DNA of 64,000 bases, from assembly GCF_020026925.1 (NCBI RefSeq), contig NZ_JAIQDW010000009.1:62001-126000 (forward strand), read 5' to 3'. Within the stretch, counting starts at the first letter, position 1; each line of letters begins with the position of its first letter. The DNA comes from Flavobacterium hibisci (GTDB lineage Bacteria; Bacteroidota; Bacteroidia; Flavobacteriales; Flavobacteriaceae). Positions 8,387 through 16,661 of the stretch are shown in pieces. The notes under the pieces are model-generated. The model saw nothing but the letters and a program-made list of their open reading frames with translations, did not search any database and was not told where the DNA came from. Made by a program: the position numbers and the translations under genes.

Positions 8387-9643
8387 TTACATCTTAGTTT
8401 TATATTTCGATTTTATTGTTCTCAATGCCTGTTTGACACCCAATACACAGTTAATAATTTTACTTTTTTTGATTTTTTTTAATTCTGTTTCTAATTCTGT
8501 TACTCTACTTTTATAAGTAATCAAAAGCAACTGATTCTCATTTGGATTTTTAAAATTTCGTGTAACAGATTCCGCTCTATTACGAATTTTATAACCAATA
8601 CTCTTATAAGATAATTTATTTTGTGTGTCGATTTGAGCTTTTTTAGCTTTTTCGTTTGCTAAATCCCTATTATCGTAGACTAATCTCATTTTATCCACAC
8701 TATCTTCCAGCAAAGGATCCGCCCAGATGGTATTTTCACAAAAATTAACATCAGGATTTTCTATAGAATTAATTACATAATCTACGAGAAAACTGTTGTT
8801 GCCATTCATGAACTCTAAGTTTCCTGAATAATTGGTTGCAATTGTTGGTTTGCCCATACACATCGCTTCAGCAATAGTGAGTCCAAAGCCTTCTGAATGA
8901 TGTAGCGAAACATAACAATCACATTGGTTTATGAAATGATTTAACTCGTTCTTTTCTAAATTAATATCTACAATTTTTATATTAGACCTGCCTTCAATTT
9001 CATTCATCACTAAGGCATAATCATTAGGATATTTTTTTGCATTAGAACATTTTATAATTAACTCAACATCTGTTTCGGAAGGAAATGCTTTAATAAATGA
9101 CTGAATTAAGAACAAAGTATTTTTTCTTATTAGAGAACTTCCAAAATTAAAAATGAATAAAAAGCTATATTTTTTATCATCGTATTTATTTAAAAAGTCT
9201 GTATTCATCAAAGGAAGCAATTCAACTTCTACCGGATGAGGAATTGTCATAATTGAACCTAAGAAATATTTTTTAAAAATTTCGCTGCAATAACCGGAAG
9301 GTGTCCATATTTCATTAAATAAATGAAGTGTTTTTTGAATTTCATCAGGGACATATTCTGATTCCCAAACCAGAAATAAGATATTATATCTATTTGAAAA
9401 AGAATTCGTTTTAAGCCCTGCAAAAAAAACAGAAACATCATATAATGATAATTGTATCAGGTTAATATTATACTTAAAAGCATCTTCATTAACATTTCCG
9501 TTTTTTAATTTTAGATAATCAATTTTGGCATAAGGAAGCCCTGCAGCATCCATTGCTTTTAGATTTAATCGTACAGCTTCACCTAAACCAAATTCACCAT
9601 CAGTATAACCAATAACATTAACACCGACATTTAAATTACTCAT
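8387..9643 (-). CDS. GT4 family glycosyltransferase, paralogue of the gene at 7157
   Basis: 418 residues. The N-terminal GEFGLGEAVR is the acceptor-side glycine loop, and the C-terminal domain carries CYVSLHHSEGFGLTIAEAM and NYSGNLEFM. A Lys-rich tail (about 375-418) contains a short coiled coil. It ends only 6 bp from the convergent paralogue. It lies 18 bp downstream of the MsbA-type gene on the same strand, so both are probably one transcript. That links a sugar transferase to an exporter, consistent with assembly and flipping of a lipid-linked glycan. Confidence 0.85.
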   Translation of the reverse strand: MSNLNVGVNVIGYTDGEFGLGEAVRLNLKAMDAAGLPYAKIDYLKLKNGNVNEDAFKYNINLIQLSLYDVSVFFAGLKTNSFSNRYNILFLVWESEYVPDEIQKTLHLFNEIWTPSGYCSEIFKKYFLGSIMTIPHPVEVELLPLMNTDFLNKYDDKKYSFLFIFNFGSSLIRKNTLFLIQSFIKAFPSETDVELIIKCSNAKKYPNDYALVMNEIEGRSNIKIVDINLEKNELNHFINQCDCYVSLHHSEGFGLTIAEAMCMGKPTIATNYSGNLEFMNGNNSFLVDYVINSIENPDVNFCENTIWADPLLEDSVDKMRLVYDNRDLANEKAKKAQIDTQNKLSYKSIGYKIRNRAESVTRNFKNPNENQLLLITYKSRVTELETELKKIKKSKIINCVLGVKQALRTIKSKYKTKM

Positions 9644-9661
9644 TCTTTTTTTATATAAAAT

Positions 9662-11494
9662 TTAATTCACCTCTAAAGACTGCAGGCTCACCAAATTGGC
9701 ATAAATCCCATTCATATTTAATAACTCCTCATGAGTACCTTGCTCAACAATCCTCCCTTTACTCATTACCACAATTAAATCAGCATTCTGAATGGTAGAT
9801 AAACGGTGTGCAATTACAATTGAAGTTCTGTTTTCCATCATGTTTTCCAGACCAATTTGCACTAATTGTTCAGATTCTGTATCTAACGCTGATGTAGCTT
9901 CATCCAGAATCATAATAGGCGGATTTTTCATTACCGCCCTTGCAATAGCTACGCGCTGTCGCTGACCTCCGGACAGCATTCCGCCTCCATCTCCAACAGG
10001 GCTATTGTACTGCTCAGGAAATTCTGAAATAAAATTATGGGCATTTGCCACTTTCGCAGCATTTTTAACAGCCTCTATATCAGGATTATCTATACTTAAC
10101 GAAATATTATTAGCAATAGTATCATTAAACAAAATAGAGTCCTGAGCAACAATTCCCATTTGTTTTCTTAAAGAATCTGCAGTAACATCTTTAATGTTTA
10201 TACCATCAAAAGTGATGCTTCCTTCTGAGACATCATACAACCTTGTCACTAAGTTTGCCAATGTTGATTTTCCACTTCCTGATTCCCCTACCAGCGCCAC
10301 TCTTTTACCTTTTGGAACCGTTAGATTAAAATCTTTTAAAACATATTCCGAATCGTACTTAAACCAAACATTCGTAAATTTAATTTCATGCTTAAATTCG
10401 GTAATCTCTATAGCATCAAGATTGTCTTTTAGCGGATTGGTTGCGTCTAAAATGAAGGCAACCCTTTCATAAGCTGCATTTCCTCCCATTAAAGCCTGAT
10501 TGGCTTTGGTTATAGCCTTAGCAGGTGTCAATATTTGATAGGCCAGACCCATGTATGCGATAAAAGCACTACCGCTCATCGATCCGTCAATTAATACTAA
10601 AGACCCTCCATAAACCAATAGAATAGAAATTACAAAAATCCCTAAAAACTCACTCATAGGTCCTGCCAGACTCATCCTAACGCCTATTTTATTGTTTAGA
10701 TTATTAATAAATTCTGTTGAATTCAAATAACGTCGTATAAAAAAATTCTCAGATGTAAAATTTTTAATCACTTTTATACCGCCTAAAGTTTCTTCTATAT
10801 CTGATAAAAGATGTCCCTCCAGAGAGAAAATATCACCCGACTGACTTTTGATAGATTTACTCATTCTGGATATTAAAATCCCTGAAAGAGGAAGAAAAAG
10901 AAATACGAATATGGTTAATTTCCAACTTATAAAAACCATCGATATCAGAGTGAATATAATAGTCAATGGTTCACTAACCATCATCAGAATACTTAAAAAA
11001 GCACTTTTTATTGTATTGATATCCGAGGTCATTCTTGAAATTAAATCACCTTTTCTTTCATTTGAAAAAAAAGAAACAGGTAAACTAATTACTTTCTGAT
11101 AAACATCATTTCGCAAATCTTTCAAAATTCCATTATTCAAATAAGTCATGTACACAATAGAAATGAAATTGAAAAGATTCTTCAGCAAAAAAGTAGTCAA
11201 TACAAATATTACCATCCATATCAATGTATCCAAAGCTCCGTTTACTTCAGTATTGTGTGTTATGAAATAATTTAAAGAATCTTCCAAATATCGTTTATCA
11301 ATACTTTTAATCCCTTCATATACAGGTCTGACATGTATTTTTTCACCATCAGAAAACAACACCTTCATTAATGGAAAAAGCGAAAGCATCGAAATAGCAG
11401 AAAAAAGTGCATATAAAACATTAAAGATGATACTGATTATTAAATTTTTCTTGTGAGGTATTAAATACTTTAAAAAGCGTTTAAAATTTTTCAT
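9662..11494 (-). CDS. MsbA-type ABC exporter, fused permease and ATPase
   Basis: 610 residues. The N-terminal half holds six membrane helices of the type I ABC exporter fold. The ATPase half has Walker A GESGSGKST (403-411), the signature LSGGQ (507-511), Walker B IMILDEATSALD just after it, and a switch histidine in VIAHRLS. Full-length half-transporters like this work as homodimers in the inner membrane. MsbA members flip lipid A core or lipid-linked glycans. The adjacent glycosyltransferases support a lipid or glycan substrate, but drug export cannot be excluded from sequence alone. It leads the minus-strand unit that includes the GT4 gene at 8387. Confidence 0.85.
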   Translation of the reverse strand: MKNFKRFLKYLIPHKKNLIISIIFNVLYALFSAISMLSLFPLMKVLFSDGEKIHVRPVYEGIKSIDKRYLEDSLNYFITHNTEVNGALDTLIWMVIFVLTTFLLKNLFNFISIVYMTYLNNGILKDLRNDVYQKVISLPVSFFSNERKGDLISRMTSDINTIKSAFLSILMMVSEPLTIIFTLISMVFISWKLTIFVFLFLPLSGILISRMSKSIKSQSGDIFSLEGHLLSDIEETLGGIKVIKNFTSENFFIRRYLNSTEFINNLNNKIGVRMSLAGPMSEFLGIFVISILLVYGGSLVLIDGSMSGSAFIAYMGLAYQILTPAKAITKANQALMGGNAAYERVAFILDATNPLKDNLDAIEITEFKHEIKFTNVWFKYDSEYVLKDFNLTVPKGKRVALVGESGSGKSTLANLVTRLYDVSEGSITFDGINIKDVTADSLRKQMGIVAQDSILFNDTIANNISLSIDNPDIEAVKNAAKVANAHNFISEFPEQYNSPVGDGGGMLSGGQRQRVAIARAVMKNPPIMILDEATSALDTESEQLVQIGLENMMENRTSIVIAHRLSTIQNADLIVVMSKGRIVEQGTHEELLNMNGIYANLVSLQSLEVN

Positions 11495-11553
11495 TTAATT
11501 ATTTTGAATTGAAGGCTAACCTAATTTAATTTTTAAGGCCAATATTATTTTTG

Positions 11554-11561
11554 CAAAGATA
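11554..11561 (-). promoter_or_regulatory. Candidate -7 element of the exporter operon (TATCTTTG on minus)
   Basis: Fits TAnnTTTG and predicts a leader of about 50 nt before the exporter ATG at 11494. No convincing -33 TTTG at the right distance. Confidence 0.4.
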
Positions 11562-11743
11562 AAATTAAAATAGTTTTAAAACCAGAAAAGTAGTACCTAA
11601 TCACCTCCTAAAACCCAATGATTTTGAACTTCTAAATTTCCTGATTCTTAATCAAAATGAATTGCATTAGTAATGATCCTTACATGCACAAGCTTTCTAA
11701 TTTATGGAGATTTCCAGAAATATTTTTCGTTACTTTGCTGCTA

Positions 11744-11751
11744 TAAATTTG
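11744..11751 (+). promoter_or_regulatory. Candidate -7 element for the Sua5-type gene (TAAATTTG)
   Basis: Fits TAnnTTTG, 17 bp before the ATG at 11769. It lies inside the longer reading that begins at 11673, which argues for the later start. Confidence 0.45.
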
Positions 11752-11768
11752 TTACTTGTATTTATAAA

Positions 11769-12338
11769 ATGGAAAATCTGAACGAAGAAGTACATAAAGC
11801 TTTTGAAATCATAAAAGAGGGCGGTATCATTCTTTATCCAACTGACACCGTTTGGGGAATTGGCTGCGATGCCACAAATCCCGAAGCAGTTGCTAAAATA
11901 TACACACTTAAACAACGTGCAGAAACACAAAGCATGATTGTATTAATGAATGGCGAAAAAATGATGTACAATGTTTTTAAAAACATTCCCGAAGTAGCCT
12001 GGCAGATCCTTGATTTATCTGAAAAACCAACCACTTTAATTTTAGACGAACCGCGAAATGTAGCTCCTAATATTATCGCTTCAGATAAGTCTTTAGCAAT
12101 ACGACTTGTAAAAGAACCTTTTTGTTTTAAATTATTAGAGCGAATGAAGAAACCATTAGTTTCTACATCTGCTAATATTTCAGGACAACCAACACCATTA
12201 ACTTTCAAAGATATTAATCCTGAAATTGTAAAAGGAGTTGATTATGTCGTGGATTTGTATCGTGATAAAGTTGGTGGAAAACCTTCAACAATCATTAAAC
12301 TAACAAATGATTCTCAGGTAAAAATAATACGCAAGTAA
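11769..12338 (+). CDS. L-threonylcarbamoyladenylate synthase, Sua5/YrdC/YwlC family
   Basis: 189 residues from the ATG at 11769 (MENLNEEV). An upstream start at 11673 would add a Cys-rich, non-family extension and precede the promoter element. The protein has the YrdC fold signatures: GGIILYPTDTVWGIGCDA, KQR in the threonine/ATP pocket, IAIRLVKEPF in the form LAIRLVKEPF, and STSANISGQPTP. The enzyme makes threonylcarbamoyl-AMP from threonine, bicarbonate and ATP, the first step of the tRNA t6A37 modification. The short form lacks the Sua5 C-terminal domain. It is convergent with the cysteine desulfurase gene, 7 bp apart. Confidence 0.92.
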   Translation: MENLNEEVHKAFEIIKEGGIILYPTDTVWGIGCDATNPEAVAKIYTLKQRAETQSMIVLMNGEKMMYNVFKNIPEVAWQILDLSEKPTTLILDEPRNVAPNIIASDKSLAIRLVKEPFCFKLLERMKKPLVSTSANISGQPTPLTFKDINPEIVKGVDYVVDLYRDKVGGKPSTIIKLTNDSQVKIIRK

Positions 12339-12345
12339 TTGACAA

Positions 12346-13470
12346 CTATATTGTTTTGAGGCTCTCTATCAGCAAGTCAATATCTTCTTTAGTATTATAA
12401 TGACTGAAAGAAATTCGGAGATTAGGTAATTTCAAATCGGTCTCCGAAAGTATCTCTTTTAAAACATGTGAAGGCTTTATACTTCCGGACTGACAGGCAC
12501 TTCCTCTTGAAACTGCAATTCCTTTCATATCCAGACTAAACAATAACATAGCAGTTTTATCTTCAGAAAAAGGCAAAATAATATTGATAATATTATAAAA
12601 ATCTTCTTTTTTACCTACGATTCTAAAATTCGGGAAATAATTTTCAAGCTGATTTATCAAATACATTTTTAAATCCAAAACATATTGCCTGTCGGTTTCA
12701 AGGTTTTCATATGAAATAGCCAAAGCTTTTGCCATTCCTGCAATCTGGTGTACGGCTTCGGTTCCTGCACGTAATCCTTTTTCCTGTTCCCCGCCAAAAA
12801 GCAAAGGCTGCAAGCCTGAATTTTTTCGCACAAAAGCAAAGCCAACTCCTTTTGGTCCATGAAATTTATGAGCACTGGCCACCATAAAATCGACAGTGCT
12901 TTTTTGTAAATCAATTTCGGTTTTCCCAACAGATTGAACGGTATCAGAATGAAAAAGTGCATTATACTGCTTACAGATAACACTTACTCTGTCAATATCT
13001 AAAATAGCTCCTGTTTCATTATTTACATGCATCAAACTTACAATTGTCTTTTTTTCTTTTGATAATAAGTTAGATAAATGCGTTGAATCGATGCTGCCAT
13101 CAGGATTTATAGTAACATAATCGACCTGAATGTTATAATCTGACTGTAAAGCCAAAACTGTATATAAAACTGCGTGATGCTCAATTTTAGACGTGACAAT
13201 TCGCTGTACTTTCAAATCTTCTACAGCAGAGCGAAGTATCCAGTTATTTCCCTCGGTGCCGCCTGACGTAAAAATTATTTCCTGAGCCGAACAATTAAGA
13301 TATTTAGCTATATTCTTTCTGGAAAGTTCAACAATCGTTTTTGCATTTCTCCCAAAACTGTGAGTTGATGATGGATTTCCAAAATCATCCATCATAATTT
13401 TTGTCATTTCCTGAACAACTTCAGGTCGCATGGCAGTAGTAGAAGCGTTATCAAGGTATACTTTTTTCAT
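12346..13470 (-). CDS. Cysteine desulfurase (NifS/IscS family)
   Basis: 374 residues from MKKVYLDNASTT; a frame extending to 13515 adds 15 residues unlike the family. Pyridoxal phosphate binds Lys202 in SAHKFHGPKG, His99-His/100 in KIEHHA stacks on the cofactor, and the catalytic Cys326 lies in SRGSACQSGS, the loop that carries the persulfide. The enzyme removes sulfur from cysteine for Fe-S clusters and tRNA thiolation in the cytoplasm. There are no isc or suf genes next to it here, so the acceptor is open. A promoter element ends 5 bp before the ATG, which suggests a leaderless or very short-leader mRNA. Confidence 0.92.
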   Translation of the reverse strand: MKKVYLDNASTTAMRPEVVQEMTKIMMDDFGNPSSTHSFGRNAKTIVELSRKNIAKYLNCSAQEIIFTSGGTEGNNWILRSAVEDLKVQRIVTSKIEHHAVLYTVLALQSDYNIQVDYVTINPDGSIDSTHLSNLLSKEKKTIVSLMHVNNETGAILDIDRVSVICKQYNALFHSDTVQSVGKTEIDLQKSTVDFMVASAHKFHGPKGVGFAFVRKNSGLQPLLFGGEQEKGLRAGTEAVHQIAGMAKALAISYENLETDRQYVLDLKMYLINQLENYFPNFRIVGKKEDFYNIINIILPFSEDKTAMLLFSLDMKGIAVSRGSACQSGSIKPSHVLKEILSETDLKLPNLRISFSHYNTKEDIDLLIESLKTI

Positions 13471-13475
13471 TGCAG

Positions 13476-13483
13476 CAAAGTTA
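13476..13483 (-). promoter_or_regulatory. Candidate -7 element for cysteine desulfurase (TAACTTTG on minus)
   Basis: Fits TAnnTTTG. It is 5 bp from the ATG at 13470, so transcription would begin at or next to the start codon. Confidence 0.4.
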
Positions 13484-13531
13484 TGAAATATCAATTGTGA
13501 TTTCTTAAATATCATTTGCGAAATTTTTCAC

Positions 13532-13539
13532 TATTTTTG
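13532..13539 (+). promoter_or_regulatory. Candidate -7 element for the lipoprotein gene (TATTTTTG)
   Basis: Fits TAnnTTTG and lies 18 bp before the ATG at 13558. A TTTG at 13515-13518 is only 13 bp upstream, shorter than the usual spacing. Confidence 0.45.
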
Positions 13540-13557
13540 AACCAAATAAAAATTAAG

Positions 13558-14502
13558 ATGAAAAAATATGCCTGCCTGTTACTTTTCGCCATTATGCTTA
13601 ACGGTTGCGATGACGGAGATTTAACACCTGAAATAATTGATTTTGATGAAGTAACACCTCAAAGTTGTGATACAGAAACCAATGAACTGATTTATAAGTT
13701 AAAAACACAAGAAGCTTTTATATTACAATTGGGAGAAAACACACTTGACAATGTAGTAGGAGAAAAAACAATCTCTATCACTGAAAATGGACTTCCCCAG
13801 CTTGTTTACAGAACTTTTGACGGCGTTATTAGTAGTGCTAATATTTGTGATGCCATAAGACCCTCTTCACCAAACATCATACGAGATTCTAAAGCTAAGG
13901 GCGGAACAATAACCATAACAACCACTCCGGATATATCTGAACCAGCGTCTGACGGAAGTACAACAATTAAAGGTTTCAATCATTTAATATACATGAACAA
14001 TATTAGCTACGAGATAGTAGGAGGAGTACAAGTTGATCCACGGTCTTTTCCCTTTGGCACTCTGAAGACAACAACTTATACCTCTCCGGTAGTATCTTTT
14101 ACTGCTACAAATGCAGGTTACTGTAATCAAAAATTATATAATTGGAGTGCTACTAACTCTATTATTATTGACGCTTTAGATCCTGAATTAATTCAAAACA
14201 CCGAAACTCTAGAACCTAGAAAAAGCACCATAACAGCGACTCAGAACAAAATTGTTTTCAATACTTATAAAAACGCCAGTATAACGGCTGATTATTTCTG
14301 TAAAACTCCAAGACCTGCTACACCAGAAATAGACGAGACCTGGAATGCTTCTGTTAATGGTACTATAGAAGTTGTAACCACAAAAAGTGGCACACAATAC
14401 CTCCATGTTATTACATTAAAAAATATCGAGCTCAGCAATAGTGCAGGATTGAAATTTAAACTTCCAAGTAGTTTTATTTTCGGCGAAATCACTACACAGT
14501 AA
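13558..14502 (+). CDS. Exported lipoprotein of unknown function
   Basis: 314 residues. The start is the ATG at 13558, giving a lipoprotein signal peptide MKKYACLLLFAIMLNGC with the lipidated Cys at 17 followed by DDGD, an acidic run typical of surface- or outer-membrane-exported flavobacterial lipoproteins. The reading from 13516 would begin upstream of the promoter. The mature part is beta-rich with repeated Thr/Ser stretches and several Cys residues (in SANICDAI, GYCNQKLY, DYFCKTPRP) that could form disulfides. I do not recognise a family. It stands alone with its own promoter and terminator. Confidence 0.75.
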   Translation: MKKYACLLLFAIMLNGCDDGDLTPEIIDFDEVTPQSCDTETNELIYKLKTQEAFILQLGENTLDNVVGEKTISITENGLPQLVYRTFDGVISSANICDAIRPSSPNIIRDSKAKGGTITITTTPDISEPASDGSTTIKGFNHLIYMNNISYEIVGGVQVDPRSFPFGTLKTTTYTSPVVSFTATNAGYCNQKLYNWSATNSIIIDALDPELIQNTETLEPRKSTITATQNKIVFNTYKNASITADYFCKTPRPATPEIDETWNASVNGTIEVVTTKSGTQYLHVITLKNIELSNSAGLKFKLPSSFIFGEITTQ

Positions 14503-14551
14503 CAATTTCCTTAAAACCAATTACAGAATATATTTTTTATTTTATTCTTAC

Positions 14552-14613
14552 AAAAAAACATCCTTTTCTCAACTAATTCCGAAAGACAATTAGAATGAAA
14601 AGGATGTTTTTTT
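14552..14613. terminator. Bidirectional terminator with a two-part stem
   Basis: Outer stem AAAAAACATCCTTTTC against GAAAAGGATGTTTTTT, inner stem CTAATT against AATTAG. It separates the convergent lipoprotein gene and the Smr gene. Confidence 0.85.
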
Positions 14614-14649
14614 ATGCGCTTTGAAAAAACTTTTAACGCTTTAAAGATT

Positions 14650-15201
14650 TTATTTATTGTTTTGCCTAAAGTAAACTTCAGTTGCACCAAGACCATATTT
14701 TTGATAATTGGCATCCTGAAAATCTACTCCATCATACCGTCCTAATAAAAAATCAAGTTCGGCTTTCAGTATTCCTTCACCAACGCCGTGGATAAAAACA
14801 ATCTTGGGAATACGGTTTTTAATTGCAAATTCAATATGCCTTCTTGCTGTTTCGGTCTGTAAAGTCAGAATATCATAATTTGTCATCCCGCGTTTATTTG
14901 GCACTAATTTTTCTATATGCAAATCAAATTCAGGAGCCGATATTTCACGCTTATCTTTCTTTTCTTTCACAAAACTTCGTGGTTTTGGCTCTTCTTTCTG
15001 TTTTGAAACAGAATCTAAATCAATTCTTTTGATAGATTTCATTAAATCATTGGAATCCTGAATTTTAATTAACTCGTTGACAAAAAAAGTCATCATAAAT
15101 CCATCTTCTGTTTCAATCAAAACTTCATTATTTTTAACAGAAACTACCTTTCCGTTAATGGCTTCATCCAAAACAGAAACCTTATCTCCTTTATTCAGCA
15201 T
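14650..15201 (-). CDS. Smr-domain protein (MutS2 C-terminal type)
   Basis: 183 residues. Residues 1-50 form a small beta-barrel with KGDKVSVLDEAINGKVVSV, like the KOW-type domain in MutS2. A charged linker follows, then a C-terminal Smr domain with FDLHIEKL, and VFIHGVGEGILKAEL, the two motifs that mark Smr endonuclease or nucleic-acid-binding domains. There is no MutS ATPase part. Stand-alone proteins of this kind are common in Bacteroidota and may act on DNA or RNA branched structures or on collided ribosomes. Its start overlaps the end of the small membrane protein gene by 11 bp, so the two are translationally coupled. Confidence 0.85.
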   Translation of the reverse strand: MLNKGDKVSVLDEAINGKVVSVKNNEVLIETEDGFMMTFFVNELIKIQDSNDLMKSIKRIDLDSVSKQKEEPKPRSFVKEKKDKREISAPEFDLHIEKLVPNKRGMTNYDILTLQTETARRHIEFAIKNRIPKIVFIHGVGEGILKAELDFLLGRYDGVDFQDANYQKYGLGATEVYFRQNNK

Positions 15202-15376
15202 CCTCTTCTTCTTTTTCTTGATTCTTACTTGGTGTTTTTGCGCTTAGCTGCATCATTCCAAACATAAATACTGCAATTGCAATTACTATTATATAGATAT
15301 TTTTATTTTCAGAAACCTGCTGGTACAATGCAACCGAAATTGCAAGAACCATTATTAAAATTTTAAAAGTTTTCAT
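15191..15376 (-). CDS. Small two-helix membrane protein
   Basis: 61 residues from the ATG at 15376 (MKTFKILIMVLA); a start 21 bp earlier is also possible. Two hydrophobic segments (about 4-20 and 26-43) and an acidic, Lys/Glu-rich tail. No family recognised. The overlap with the Smr gene points to one transcript. Confidence 0.65.
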   Translation of the reverse strand: MKTFKILIMVLAISVALYQQVSENKNIYIIVIAIAVFMFGMMQLSAKTPSKNQEKEEEDAE

Positions 15377-15446
15377 ATTTTTAATATAAGACTTCAAAAA
15401 TAAGAAACTTTAAAATAGTACCTCTATCCTATTTAAATCTTATCGC

Positions 15447-15454
15447 TATTTTTG
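15447..15454 (+). promoter_or_regulatory. Candidate -7 element for the DUF2752 gene (TATTTTTG)
   Basis: Fits TAnnTTTG; 21 bp before the TTG at 15476 and 39 bp before the in-frame ATG at 15494. It does not decide between the two starts. Confidence 0.4.
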
Positions 15455-15475
15455 TAAAATTGTAAAAAATAAACT

Positions 15476-15760
15476 TTGGATTTAGAAAAATATATGCTGC
15501 CTTGTTTTAGCAAAACCCTGTTCGGAATTGAATGTTTGGGCTGTGGATTTCAGCGTGCACTATTCTTACTTTTTCGTGGTAACTTTCTTGCTGCATTTAA
15601 TATGTATCCGGCAATCTACACAACTCTTATTTTTTTAACTTTTGTAGCTTTACGTTTTTTAAACAAAGCCAAAAATTACAACAAATTACTTTGGATTTCC
15701 GGAATAATAAATGGCATGTTTATGATTGCAGGATATTACTACAAACATTTTTATCTTTAA
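15476..15760 (+). CDS. DUF2752 family membrane protein
   Basis: 94 residues if it starts at the TTG (15476), or 88 from the ATG at 15494. The family hallmark GIECLGCGFQRA is present, with a CxxCG-x2-R pattern, followed by a short amphipathic stretch (LLFRGNFLAAFNMYP) and two transmembrane helices. The function of DUF2752 is not known; the paired cysteines suggest metal or redox chemistry at the membrane. It is convergent with the DUF1003 gene, 9 bp apart. Confidence 0.8.
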   Translation: MDLEKYMLPCFSKTLFGIECLGCGFQRALFLLFRGNFLAAFNMYPAIYTTLIFLTFVALRFLNKAKNYNKLLWISGIINGMFMIAGYYYKHFYL

Positions 15761-15769
15761 TTTTTGCAA

Positions 15770-16471
15770 TCATTTTTTAATTTGATTCAAAATATCATCC
15801 ATCATCTCAATTTGAACTTTCTGAATTTCTATTAATTCCTGTTGCTGATGCATTATTAAATGATCGATCTTATCATGAATCATTCTGATTTCAAGCTCTG
15901 ATTTAAGGTTAATCATATAATCCTTTTTAGCACGCGTCCTGTCTTTTTCTTCCTGCCGATTCTGACTCATCATAATGACAGGCGCCTGCAAAGCTGCAAT
16001 GCATGACAAAATAAGATTCAGTAAAATAAAAGGATACGGGTCAAAACCTTTATTCATTAAAACAAAAACATTCGATCCTATCCAAAGAACTATAAAAACA
16101 ACAAACGAAATGATAAAAGTCCAGCTTCCGCCAAAGTCTGCTACCTTATCGGCTATTTTTTGACCAAAACTTCGCGTTTCATCTTCATCTTCCACAATGC
16201 TTACAATTGATTTATCTTCGTTCAAAGAGGCAACAACACTTTTCTCAAGATCTGAAAGTGCACCGATTTCATTTGATATATAATCTGAAATATATTTCTG
16301 TCGATACTTGTTTAATTCCTGAAAGGAAATAAAATCAGTATCGCAAAACGAAGGATGATCTTTAAGAATAAGACCTAAGACAGGATCATGTATCGATTTA
16401 CCTGAAACTTTCTCTGAGACAGGGAATGAAAGATTGGAAATAGCACTTTTAAAAGTTGAATCATTTTTCAT
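15770..16471 (-). CDS. DUF1003 domain membrane protein
   Basis: 233 residues. The DUF1003 domain covers about 100-225: FGGSWTFIISF, a first helix, FDPYPFILLNLILS with a second helix, and APVIMMSQNRQEEKDR with a charged helical tail. The N-terminal 95 residues are soluble and contain an acidic EDEDE stretch. Two inner-membrane helices are predicted. The molecular role of the family is not established. It has no obvious operon partner here. Confidence 0.85.
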   Translation of the reverse strand: MKNDSTFKSAISNLSFPVSEKVSGKSIHDPVLGLILKDHPSFCDTDFISFQELNKYRQKYISDYISNEIGALSDLEKSVVASLNEDKSIVSIVEDEDETRSFGQKIADKVADFGGSWTFIISFVVFIVLWIGSNVFVLMNKGFDPYPFILLNLILSCIAALQAPVIMMSQNRQEEKDRTRAKKDYMINLKSELEIRMIHDKIDHLIMHQQQELIEIQKVQIEMMDDILNQIKK

Positions 16472-16661
16472 TTTACTATGTTTTACTGGCTAATTTACGC
16501 ATTTAACTTCTTAACAATCTTATAAATTTCTACCGTCAAAATTTCTTTTATTTATCACAAATAGAATCATCAATAGAAAATTTCTTTAGGGAATTCGTGC
16601 CTTTATTTACAAAAAACACCTTACTTTTAACGTTTCAAATTATCCATTCAATTTTACAATT

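Noticed and set aside
11673..11768. Upstream extension of the Sua5-type gene
   Set aside because: It precedes a -7 element and adds a Cys-rich stretch not seen in the family; the ATG at 11769 fits the family start.
13471..13515. N-terminal extension of cysteine desulfurase
   Set aside because: The extra 15 residues are unlike the family, and the -7 element lies inside them.
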